A stretch of DNA of 64,000 bases from Treponema medium (GTDB lineage: Bacteria > Spirochaetota > Spirochaetia > Treponematales > Treponemataceae), in contig NZ_CP031393.1 in the NCBI RefSeq assembly GCF_017161265.1, positions 1,798,001 to 1,862,000 of the forward strand, written 5' to 3'. Below the pieces are notes generated by a model, which was not told the origin of the DNA, did no database searches, and worked only from the letters and a program-made list of their open reading frames with translations. Every line of letters begins with the position of its first letter. Within the stretch, counting starts at the first letter, position 1. A program made the translations under genes and the position numbers. Positions 33,814 to 42,700 of the stretch are shown piece by piece.

Positions 33814-34428
33814 TTACACAGAAAGACAGGCGGAGAGATGCTGTAACAGCTTTTCTCTACCTGTTTTTTTTGTAGCAGAGGTTACGATTATTTCATCCGT
33901 GCTGCATTCAAAAAAGGACGCAAGGGCAAGGAGCTGTTTTGCCTGTTCATTTTTACTGAGCTTATCGGCTTTAGTTGCCGTCAAGACAGCGGGTATGTTG
34001 TGCTCCCGGAAAAACTGCAAGGTTTGCAGCTCTATTTCAGCAGGATCCCGCCGGATATCCATCAATAAAAATACGGTTTTAAGTGTGGAGCGGGTTGTGC
34101 AGTAATCATACAGCATAGCGTCAATCCGCTTCCGTTCCGCTTGGGATACTTGTGCAAAGCCATAGCCGGGTAAGTCGGCAACACAAAACGATTCCGCATT
34201 AGGCGGCTTGCCTGTCAGGGCATTCACCGCAAAAAAATTGATCTCGCGTGTCATGCCCGGCTTTGAGCCTGTTTTTACGAGGTTCTTTCTATTAAGGAGC
34301 ATGTTTATCAGCGAGGACTTTCCCGCATTGGAGCGTCCGAAAAAAGCAAACTCGGGAACGCCTATCTGCGGGAATTGCTTACTGTTAATTGCCCCTTTGA
34401 TGAACTCGGCGGATACGATCTTGAGCAT
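33814..34428 (-). CDS. engB: Ribosome biogenesis GTPase EngB/YsxC
   Basis: 204 residues. GTPase motifs: G1 GRSNAGKSSL (about 31-40), G2 GMTREINFF, G3 DLPGYG, G4 TATKADK. Assists large ribosomal subunit assembly. Follows pgi by 24 bases on the same strand without a strong ribosome site. Convergent with vapC. Confidence 0.93.
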   Translation of the reverse strand: MLKIVSAEFIKGAINSKQFPQIGVPEFAFFGRSNAGKSSLINMLLNRKNLVKTGSKPGMTREINFFAVNALTGKPPNAESFCVADLPGYGFAQVSQAERKRIDAMLYDYCTTRSTLKTVFLLMDIRRDPAEIELQTLQFFREHNIPAVLTATKADKLSKNEQAKQLLALASFFECSTDEIIVTSATKKTGREKLLQHLSACLSV

Positions 34429-34452
34429 ACCGGTTGTGATAATTCCCTCAGC

Positions 34453-36027
34453 CTATAGTCCGAAGAGGCGGGCGTAGGCGGCGAGTTCGGGCGGCATATC
34501 GTGCGATAAAACTTTTTTAGCAAGCACCTTACCGAGCTGAACCCCTTCTTGATCGAAGCTGTTGACATTCCAGATAAAGCCTTGAAACATTACCTTGTTT
34601 TCGTAGTGTGCAAGCAGCGCACCGAGCGCTTCCGGCGTAAGCGCCTTTCCGTAGATAAGGCTCGAAGGCCGCTCTCCGGCAAAGCTCTTATTCGCATTTT
34701 CATCCTGTTTACCGAGTGCAAAGGCTGCTATCTGCGCAACCACATTGGCAAGTAGCTTTTGCTGACTGGTAGAGCCTTCCACGGTAATGTCTTTGCCGTA
34801 TTGACTTTCTTCAAAGCCGATAAACTGGAGCGGCACAATATCGGTGCCTTGATGCAGCAGCTGATAGAACGAGTGCTGCCCGTTGGTTCCCGGTTCTCCA
34901 AAGATAACCGGTCCTGTTTTATAGTGAATCGGTTCGCCGAAGCGGTTCACCGACTTTCCGTTGGATTCCATATCGAGCTGCTGCAGATGAGCCGGAAAGC
35001 GGGAAAGCGCTTGGCTGTAGGGCAGAATGGCGGTGCTGCCGTAGCCGAGGATATTCCGTTCATAGACACCGATCAGTGCATCCATGAGCGCGGCATTTTT
35101 GGTATGGTTCGGTTCGAGGGCTTGCTTATCCGCTGCGGCAGCTCCGGCAAGGAGGGCGTCAAAGGTATCCGCTCCGAATGCCAGCGAAAGCACCGCACCT
35201 CCGCATGCAGAGGTGGAAGAATACCGTCCGCCGATAAAGTCATCCATATAGAAGGATGCAAGGTATGAAGGATTGTTGGCAAGCGGACTGCTTTCGCTCG
35301 TTACGGCAACCATTTGCTTTGCAGGGTTTAGTCCCGCCTCCTGCAAAAATTGCCCGACAAAGCGTTCGTTGGTGAGCGTTTCGAGCGTGGTGCCACTCTT
35401 TGAAACCAAGATAAACAGCGTCGTTGATAAATCTAGTGCGGAAAGTACCGCCGCCGCATCGTCAGGGTCTACATTCGATATAAAGTGAGCGCGGAGCTTG
35501 AGCTTGTTATGCCGCTCTCCCCACGCCTTTAACGCAAGGTACAACGCACGCGGGCCGAGGTCTGAACCGCCGATACCGATCTGTACAACATCGGTAAAGG
35601 GTTTACCGGAGGAAGCGGTGATGGAACCGTTTCGGACTGCTTCGGAAAACTCACGGACTTTTTCCTGCTGCTCAAGATAAAAGGTTCGCATATTTTTGCC
35701 GTTGTAGATAACATTGTCGCCAAGCTGTCCGCGCGTAAGATGGTGCAGAACTTTCCGGTGTTCTCCCGTATTGACTTCTTCGCCTGAAAGGAGCCTTTGA
35801 TACTTTAATGTTACTTGCTGTTCATTCGCAAGCGCACCGAGCATGGTGAGGATACTTTCGTTCACTTGTTTTGCAGCATAATTGTAGTGCATACCGGCAG
35901 CCATCGGTATGGAATATCGTTCGATTCGGTCTGCTCCTCCCGCTCCTTTTAGTCGCTGTGTGATATCCGGTATTTTTGCTTCCTGTAAATCTCGAAACAG
36001 GGAGCATTCATCTAAATTTTTCCACAT
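34453..36027 (-). CDS. pgi: Glucose-6-phosphate isomerase
   Basis: 524 residues. Interconverts glucose-6-phosphate and fructose-6-phosphate. Signatures VQIGIGGSDLGPRALYLAL (about 148), SKSGTTLETLTNE, GRYSSTSACGGAVLSL and GEPGTNGQHSFYQLLHQG (about 372). Strong GGAGAGG upstream. engB follows at 24 bases and may be co-transcribed. Confidence 0.96.
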   Translation of the reverse strand: MWKNLDECSLFRDLQEAKIPDITQRLKGAGGADRIERYSIPMAAGMHYNYAAKQVNESILTMLGALANEQQVTLKYQRLLSGEEVNTGEHRKVLHHLTRGQLGDNVIYNGKNMRTFYLEQQEKVREFSEAVRNGSITASSGKPFTDVVQIGIGGSDLGPRALYLALKAWGERHNKLKLRAHFISNVDPDDAAAVLSALDLSTTLFILVSKSGTTLETLTNERFVGQFLQEAGLNPAKQMVAVTSESSPLANNPSYLASFYMDDFIGGRYSSTSACGGAVLSLAFGADTFDALLAGAAAADKQALEPNHTKNAALMDALIGVYERNILGYGSTAILPYSQALSRFPAHLQQLDMESNGKSVNRFGEPIHYKTGPVIFGEPGTNGQHSFYQLLHQGTDIVPLQFIGFEESQYGKDITVEGSTSQQKLLANVVAQIAAFALGKQDENANKSFAGERPSSLIYGKALTPEALGALLAHYENKVMFQGFIWNVNSFDQEGVQLGKVLAKKVLSHDMPPELAAYARLFGL

Positions 36028-36066
36028 AATCCTCTCCTTATTTAGCTGTTTTTTACAGATGGAAAA

Positions 36067-36096
36067 CCCTAAAAATCACAGTTTTTAGAGATGCTC
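36067..36096. repeat. R5 repeat between wecA-like gene and pgi
   Basis: CCCTAAAAATCACAG then TTTTTAGAGATGCTC, the complement of the unit at 33122. Confidence 0.5.
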
Positions 36097-36127
36097 TTAT
36101 ACAATAAAACGTCTACGGGGAAGGTCA

Positions 36128-37231
36128 TTACTGTACATTCTTCGGTATTGTTGTATCATCATGGGCAAGGTGCTTTTCTTTTTCAAAATGAATGAGTGTG
36201 AAGAATAATATCCCTACCAGTAAAAGTCCGATAAGCGTTGCCAGCGCCATAAGTCCTTGCGAAATGACCGCAAGGGTTACGAATATATCTATAATGATCT
36301 GTAAAATCATCACAGTAACCAATGCCCCTCGCGGTGAGTAGCCGATGAGCATTAGCTTATGATGAAGGTGCATTCTATCACCTTCCCGTATCGGTTTTTT
36401 ATCCCGTATCCGCCGCCAAATTGCAGCAATCATATCGAAAATCGGTAGCATCAGAAAAATAATTGCGAAAGGGGCAGCAGCTGTTTCATATCCGTCATTT
36501 CTCGGTACGAGTGGGAGTATTGCAAGCACAAAGCCGAGAAACTGAGAGCCTGCATCACCCATAAATATCTTTGCTTTAGGGCGGGAAAGATTAAAAAATA
36601 AAAAGCCTATAATCGCAGCACCCAATATAATACAGGTATAGATCATAGAAAAATGAGGCGACGAATCTTTAAAAAACAAGATAATATAGCTGATTAGCAA
36701 TGAAACGCTCAAACAGCCTACTTGTCCGTCGATGCCGTCCATTAAGTTTACGGCATTGGTAACTCCTGCAATCCAGAGTACCGTTATCGGATAAGCAAAA
36801 ATACCAAGGGGGATGAAAAGACCGATGGGGCCAAAACTAATGCGGGTAAAGCGGAAGCCTGCATAAACAACAATACTTGCCGCAATTAATTGAATGATCA
36901 GTTTATAGATAGCTTTCCAATTTTTTAAGTCATCCCAAAGTCCCATGAAGAAAATTAAGCAGCCTCCGATGATAATGGCCGTGAATTGGCGGGTTACAAC
37001 GATACTGCCCGGAAATGTGAAGTAGATGATAAAGACGCTCAATACAAAAGCAGAAAAGAAACCGACACCGCCTAGCCGCGGGATTTTCCCTGTGTGTATT
37101 TTCCTGCCGCCGACGTCATCGTATAAATTGTGCCGTTTTGCAAAAAGAATCACAAGATATACAAAAAAAGCTGATATGGTGCAGGGAATTAGCATTGTGA
37201 AAAGGATAAACTGCATATTTGTCAGTTGCAT
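36128..37231 (-). CDS. Polyprenyl-phosphate sugar-1-phosphate transferase (WecA/TagO/MraY family)
   Basis: 367 residues, about ten membrane helices. Transfers a sugar-1-phosphate (usually GlcNAc-1-P) from UDP-sugar to undecaprenyl phosphate. Motifs: DDVGGRKIHTGKIPRLGG (about 38-55), NLMDGIDGQVG, FMGDAGSQFLGF and a cytoplasmic loop GDRMHLHHKLM with the HLHH signature of the WecA/TagO branch rather than MraY. Start follows TTGAGGT. It begins a surface polysaccharide or glycan pathway whose other genes are not here. Confidence 0.88.
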   Translation of the reverse strand: MQLTNMQFILFTMLIPCTISAFFVYLVILFAKRHNLYDDVGGRKIHTGKIPRLGGVGFFSAFVLSVFIIYFTFPGSIVVTRQFTAIIIGGCLIFFMGLWDDLKNWKAIYKLIIQLIAASIVVYAGFRFTRISFGPIGLFIPLGIFAYPITVLWIAGVTNAVNLMDGIDGQVGCLSVSLLISYIILFFKDSSPHFSMIYTCIILGAAIIGFLFFNLSRPKAKIFMGDAGSQFLGFVLAILPLVPRNDGYETAAAPFAIIFLMLPIFDMIAAIWRRIRDKKPIREGDRMHLHHKLMLIGYSPRGALVTVMILQIIIDIFVTLAVISQGLMALATLIGLLLVGILFFTLIHFEKEKHLAHDDTTIPKNVQ

Positions 37232-37379
37232 TAAAACCTCAACAGGAACATTATTAACTTTTTTACCTGTGTTCAGAGAAGCTGCAAATCATTGGATACG
37301 CAAAACTCTGTAACCGCTATGATAGCCGATTAAGCAGGAACATACAAGGGTCAGGAAAAGCTCAGTCGGCTTGAGGCAA

Positions 37380-37411
37380 ACCTGTTCTGAAACTTCCGTT
37401 TCGGAACAGGT
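37380..37411 (-). terminator. Terminator-like hairpin after dpaL
   Basis: ACCTGTTCTGAAAC, loop TTCC, GTTTCGGAACAGGT; one G-T pair. A related hairpin follows the beta-helix gene at 45792. Confidence 0.5.
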
Positions 37412-37422
37412 CGAGTGTTTTG

Positions 37423-38634
37423 TTATACTGACGGGTAAGAACCTTCCCAGACGATTTTTTTGTACATATCGGGATCGGTATCTCCTTCCGTTGAAAAGCA
37501 CAGTATCTTTGAGTTTTTATCGAGCTTTAATGCTGCGCGTAAATCCTTCATATCATCATGCTGCATAATCGCGGATAAGAGACCGAAGGGGACTGCGCCT
37601 GATTCTCCTGAGGTAACCGGTGTATCTCCCTTAATAGGAGCTGCAAGCATACGCATACCGCGGGCGGAAACCCAATCAGGTGCGGAAACAAAGCAGCTGG
37701 TGTTATTCTTCAGGATATCCCAAGAAATGGTGTTCGGTTCGCCGCATGCAAGCCCTGCCATAATGGTTTGCAAGTCTCCTGTTACAAAATGCGGTTTGCC
37801 GTCGGCTGCCGTCGCCGACCGGTATAAGCAGTCCGCAGCACGGGCTTCCACTACGACGGTAATGGGGCAGTTGTCGGGGAATAGGTTTTTAAAATATCCT
37901 TGTACGGCACCCGCGAGCGAACCGACCCCCGCCTGTACAAAGATATGGGTGGGGCGGTCTACGCCGGCCGCCTTGAGCTGTTCGGCAGCTTCAAGTGCCA
38001 TCGTACCGTAGCCCTGCATAATCCACGCAGGGATTTCTTCGTACCCGTCCCATGCGGTGTCTTGCACCATAACGCCGTGTTCCGTTTTTGCGGCAAGTGC
38101 GGCAGCCATACGTACACATTCGTCGTAGTTGACATTTTCTATGGTAACCTTTGCGCCTTCTTTTGCGATATTATCGAAACGGGTTTTGGTAGAGCCTTTG
38201 GGCATCAGTACGACCGATTTTTGCCCGAGTTTATTTGCAGCCCACGCTACGCCTCGTCCGTGATTGCCGTCGGTTGCGGTAAAAAACGTAGCCTGTCCGA
38301 ATTCCTTCCGCAGTTTTTCGCCGGTTAGTACATCGTAGGGGAGTTCCGAAACGTCTTTTTTAAGCTGCTTTGCAATATACTTTGCCATCGCAAAGGAACC
38401 TCCGAGTACTTTAAAAGCATTTAAGCCGAAACGCCATGATTCGTCTTTGATAAATACCGACCCGACGCCGAGCATATCCGCCATATTTTTTAATGGAACG
38501 AGCGGTGTCGGCGCATACTGCGGGAAGCTTTTATGAAATGCATGTGCCTTATTGATTTCGTCTAAAGCCATCACCGCGAGTTGTTTGTTGTCTGTTTTCG
38601 GAAGTTTATTTTCCGACCAAAGAATCTTTTCCAT
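37423..38634 (-). CDS. dpaL: Diaminopropionate ammonia-lyase
   Basis: 403 residues. PLP enzyme converting 2,3-diaminopropionate to pyruvate and ammonia (YgeX family). Start MEKILWSENKLPKTDN with AAGGAG upstream; the frame is open to 38682. The PLP lysine lies in RFGLNAFKVLGGSF; the cofactor-binding loop region is ATDGNHGRGVAW, and QAGVGSLAGAVQGY is typical. Full family length. The 30-60 bases upstream of the start contain an R6-like hairpin (38665-38691). Confidence 0.92.
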   Translation of the reverse strand: MEKILWSENKLPKTDNKQLAVMALDEINKAHAFHKSFPQYAPTPLVPLKNMADMLGVGSVFIKDESWRFGLNAFKVLGGSFAMAKYIAKQLKKDVSELPYDVLTGEKLRKEFGQATFFTATDGNHGRGVAWAANKLGQKSVVLMPKGSTKTRFDNIAKEGAKVTIENVNYDECVRMAAALAAKTEHGVMVQDTAWDGYEEIPAWIMQGYGTMALEAAEQLKAAGVDRPTHIFVQAGVGSLAGAVQGYFKNLFPDNCPITVVVEARAADCLYRSATAADGKPHFVTGDLQTIMAGLACGEPNTISWDILKNNTSCFVSAPDWVSARGMRMLAAPIKGDTPVTSGESGAVPFGLLSAIMQHDDMKDLRAALKLDKNSKILCFSTEGDTDPDMYKKIVWEGSYPSV

Positions 38635-38664
38635 AAGATAACTCCTTTTAATCGAGTATGAGGT

Positions 38665-38691
38665 TGTTCCAAAAACTTTCATTTTTGGACA
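38665..38691. repeat. R6-like hairpin in the dpaL leader
   Basis: TGTTCCAAAAAC, loop, ATTTTTGGACA; imperfect relative of the CTGTCCAAAAAC hairpins. Confidence 0.5.
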
Positions 38692-38796
38692 GGGTTCTTA
38701 ATGTTACGTACGATTCTTATGCAAAAAAATTTTGTTAGAATCAAAATATTTATCAGCTAATCATAGCACAGATACAAGATATGTCAAGTTCAAGAA

Positions 38797-39063
38797 GGGC
38801 AAGCGCATCAGGACAGGTTTTAGCAGCCCAGCATAATCATTGAAGCTGGGGATGTCCCAAAAGTTGGTTACTTTCGGGACATCCCCGTCGAGTTTAAAAT
38901 TAAGTCTTTATACAGCAATGACTTAATTTTAAACGTCGCATCTAAATCTAAGGAAACTGTCCAAAAACTGAAGTTTTTGGACAGCCCCCTCTTCGCGGTT
39001 CAAATGGTCTCACAACCTCAATGATTATGCGCCTTTTATCTACTCTACCTGATACATTTGCCC
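38797..39063. repeat. R2 MITE-like element, copy C, split by R4
   Basis: Terminal repeats GGGCAAGCGCATCAGG (38797-38812) and CCTGATACATTTGCCC (39048-39063, three mismatches) and inner GCATAATCATTGA/TCAATGATTATGC (38831-38843 with 39018-39030, perfect) show one element. Its apex is occupied by the R4/R6 cluster 38848-38986. To the right, CTCTTCGCGGTTCAAATGG resumes exactly as in copy A (reverse complement). The side hairpin GTGCGAAATTTT/AAAATTTCGCAC follows outside. Together these explain most of the gene-free region 38635-39279. Confidence 0.8.
38848..38986. repeat. R4 cluster nested in R2 copy C
   Basis: Three stems: GGGGATGTCCC/GGGACATCCCC (38848-38886, GGTTAC centre), a 15 bp stem GTTTAAAATTAAGTC (38892-38934, framed by TCGA and GTCGC), and CTGTCCAAAAAC/GTTTTTGGACAG (38957-38984). 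Confidence 0.75.
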
Positions 39064-39279
39064 ATCTACAGGATAAAGTGTGCGAAATTTTGGATAAAAT
39101 TTCGCACAGTAAGGAATACAAGCGCTTGGAAGATTTCAGATGCGTTTGCCCTGAGAGCTGTGGTCTAAAGCTCCGCTGCCGACTGCCGAAACTATAAATA
39201 GTAGAAAGATGCCGTATGCATCAAGCAAATGATTATGTTTATCGGTGTATGGTATTTTTTAGTATGTGGAGGGTAATGT

Positions 39280-39492
39280 ATGAAATTGTATTCAATCAAG
39301 AGTAATCCGGGGGATGTATCTTATTTTTCAATCCTGAACGAAACGGATACGGGATATTTTATCCGTATCTGCCACGATAAAGAAGGATACGAGAAGATTA
39401 GCGAGGAATTTCTTGACAATGATATGTTTGCGCTGTGCCTGCGTACCGGATATATTAGTGAAGTTCCTGCCGAAGCGCATGGGGTCGCCTAA
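39280..39492 (+). CDS. Small hypothetical protein
   Basis: 70 residues, acidic, no signal peptide or membrane helix. GGAGGG (39268-39273) lies at good distance from the ATG. The composition and the terminator at 39513 support a real gene. Sequence pattern (MKLYSIKSNPGDVSYFSILNE) is not one I can assign to a family. Confidence 0.7.
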   Translation: MKLYSIKSNPGDVSYFSILNETDTGYFIRICHDKEGYEKISEEFLDNDMFALCLRTGYISEVPAEAHGVA

Positions 39493-39512
39493 TCGATTAA
39501 AAAATTACGGAT

Positions 39513-39551
39513 GGAGCTGTCCGAAAGGTAACCGGCTTTTCGGATAGCTCC
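39513..39551 (+). terminator. Hairpin with GTAACC loop after the small gene
   Basis: GGAGCTGTCCGAAAG, GTAACC centre, CTTTTCGGATAGCTCC. Confidence 0.55.
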
Positions 39552-39633
39552 GCTTCATATCTACGGCGGAAACGCCGAAATCTTATCTCTTTTTCCCCTT
39601 GTTATTTATGTAAAAATAGTACATATTAAAACC

Positions 39634-39664
39634 ATGATACGCTGGTTTATCAGTATCATTTTTC
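39634..39664 (+). terminator. Terminator-like hairpin in the beta-helix gene leader
   Basis: ATGATAC, 12-base loop, GTATCAT, TTTTT, 45 bases before the start codon. Could end upstream transcription or act as an attenuator. Confidence 0.4.
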
Positions 39665-39708
39665 CCGATTTTAAAGAATACTGACTTTATCCCCAAAAGG
39701 AAGGACGT

Positions 39709-42700
39709 ATGCGTAAATTTTGTACTATTATAACCGGAATATTTTTAACTCTTTTATTTACAACCTGTCAACAGTTTAAAGATAATATGGAAGACTATTT
39801 GAGTTATTGGTCAACGGAAGTCGCTTCTACGAATTTTACAATTGAGACGCCGTATATAAATATGGAAGGGACACCATATATATCGTCGGCGAATGACGCC
39901 AAGGTTACGATAAAATTGCGTAATCCAAAAAGATTGATTCTTAAGATGCCGCCCCTCTCCCACGGTACGGCAAAAGACTATACTTTAGAGCAAACGGCGC
40001 CCGATACACTCACCCTCACGTATCATAAAGATTTTTTAGAAAAGCACGAATGGGGTACCGGAGATATCGGAGCTGATATTACTTTCATTGCCAATGACAG
40101 TAGAGTGTTCGATAAGCGATTCAGTGTGAAACTCAAAGTGAATACGCCGCCTGCTTTGGAATATAAAGGAAAAGGGAAAACACAGGTAGGCAGCGAGTGG
40201 TACTATGTGCTTTTATTCCGCGTAAAAGACATGGATACAATGATAGGCGGGCAGCGATTACACAAGGATATCAAGACGCTCAACGTTACGGTAAATGGCG
40301 GAACACCCGGTGATATTCCGCTTACCTTTAACTCAAGCAACACTGATTTTGCAACGGGCGGAAACCTTTTAGCGGCAAGCGCGGTACAAAAGATTAACCC
40401 TGCCGATGAAGACCTTTCGTCAGATGCTTGGGTACTCCGCTTAAAGACCGATGTCAAAGTAGACGGCCCCGCAACATCGTACGCCGTCAGCGTAAAAGAC
40501 GAGCTGGGGTTTAGTTCCGAGGTGATAAAGATCAGCACCGATAAGACCAAGCTGCCCGATGTAAAATTACTTGACGGCGTAACTCCAATAACGGGAACAA
40601 CGGAAAGCGCTCCGTTCTCCTTCCCGGGTATGGATGGAAAAGCATTGACGGCAACTGCACACAGCGGAGCCGGAATAACGGGAGCTATTTATAAGCACGA
40701 TGGCTCGAGCTGGAATGAGATACGCTCTGTAAGCGGTACGACGCCTGTTACCGTAAACCTACCGGCGCTTGACAGCAGCGAAAACGAAGCGTTCTACAAA
40801 ATTACCCTCAAAGCCTCATTAACCGGCTATGCCGACAGCGATGAAAAAGAATTCTTTGTAAAACTGCTGCGGCAGGAGCTTCCCGTTCTTAAACTAAAAC
40901 AGGATTTCGGCACTACCGCTAAAAATATTTCTGCAGCAACGAAAGGTTATGTTACCGAAGACATTATACCCGATGTGTCAAGCTATACTGCCGCGTCGCC
41001 GCTGGCTATTTACAACTTAAACGGCAACGCACAGTTCTTGCTTACCCCGCGGACAGGCAGCACTGCAACGGTAAAATATACGCTTGACGGCGGGACTGAA
41101 CAGACACCGAGCGGCGGAGCCATAACCGTAACCACATCAGGAGTACATATCCTCAACGTATGGGCTGTAAAAGACGGCGTAGAAGGGTATAAAACCACAC
41201 TGTATATTAAGGTGATAAAGGCTGTTACCACCTACCGTGAGCTGAAAAATGTCGTACAAAACGCCCCTGCCGGTGATGAAATTGGGATTAACATCGGCAG
41301 CGACCTTACCGCTCTTGATAATCCGGAAATAACGGTGTCGGACGGTAAGAAGTTGACCTTGCGGCCAAACTCCGGCCATTCGAGCCATACGATAGACGCC
41401 GCCGAAAATGGTCGGATATTCAACATACGTGGAGGCACGGAGCTTATTCTGGAAGACATACAGCTACTTTATGGCAGGGTTAATGGCGGAAATGGCGGGG
41501 CTGCTTACGTTGAAAATGGAGGGGTACTCGCGTTGAAAGGAAAAACCGTGATTACCCCGTCAACCGCACAAGACGTAAACACGCCGGGCGAAAATGATGT
41601 GTATCTTGCGGCCGGCGCTTCGATTAAAATAGACAGCGCTTTGACGAGTACCGAACCTATTGTTGCCCGCATCACGCCCGAATCCTACTCCGAATCCACG
41701 CAAGTGCTTACCGGAACTACTCCGTTTTCAAACGGTGAACACGACAAGTTTACCGTAACGCAGAACTCTGATCCGGAGTATGTATGGGCAATAAAAAATG
41801 ATGGAAACTTAGAAAAAATATCTAAAACCATAAATGCAAATGCAAGTTCCGATGCATGGCGAAAACTGCGAAAGCTTGTACGAATTGCCCCTGCCAGAAC
41901 CGTCATCACCATAGACGGCGAAATTAAAGCGACGAACGACAGCGGCAACTCGGGCGAAATCGTCATCGACAAAAACCTCACGATACAGGGGAAGACCGGC
42001 GCGGCTTCGGATATTCTGGATGCGAACAGCAACCATATAGGCACTCCGCATCGCATCTTTAAGGTATCAAGTCACGAAATGCTCACGCTCAAAGAACTTA
42101 CACTTAAAAACGGCTATGCGGGCAACGGTTCCGCTGGCAAACTTGGTACAAAAGGCGGCGGTATACTCCTTGAAAACGGAAGTGTATCGCTCAGCAATGT
42201 AATCGTTTCCGGCTGCAAGGCAAGCACTAACAGTTCCTGGCATGGAGCCGGAATATACGTTAAATCCGGTGCTATTATTATGGAAAACTCAACGCTTTCT
42301 GCAAATGTTGCGAGCGCATACGGCGGCGGAATTTATGTAAACGAAAACGGCTGGCTTACTATGCGAGGCTCAAACGCTATCACCGGCTGCTCGGCGGGTA
42401 GCGGCGGGGCAATCTGCGTAAGCGGCGCAACCGTCAACATAACAGGCTGCACCATTACCGGTAACACCGCACCAAACGGAAACGGCGGCGGCATCTATAC
42501 GAAAAAGACCGATAGCAAGGCTTCCACCATAACAATCAAAGACGGCGCCATAATAGGCGGCACAGACGCAGGAGAGGCAAACAAAGCAACCGGAATCGGA
42601 CCAGACAACGGCTTGGGCGGCGGTATCTATATCGGTGAAGGCTGCTCCTTAAAGGTGCAGAGCGGCGCACAGGTTATCGGAAACGAAGCAACCCAAAATG

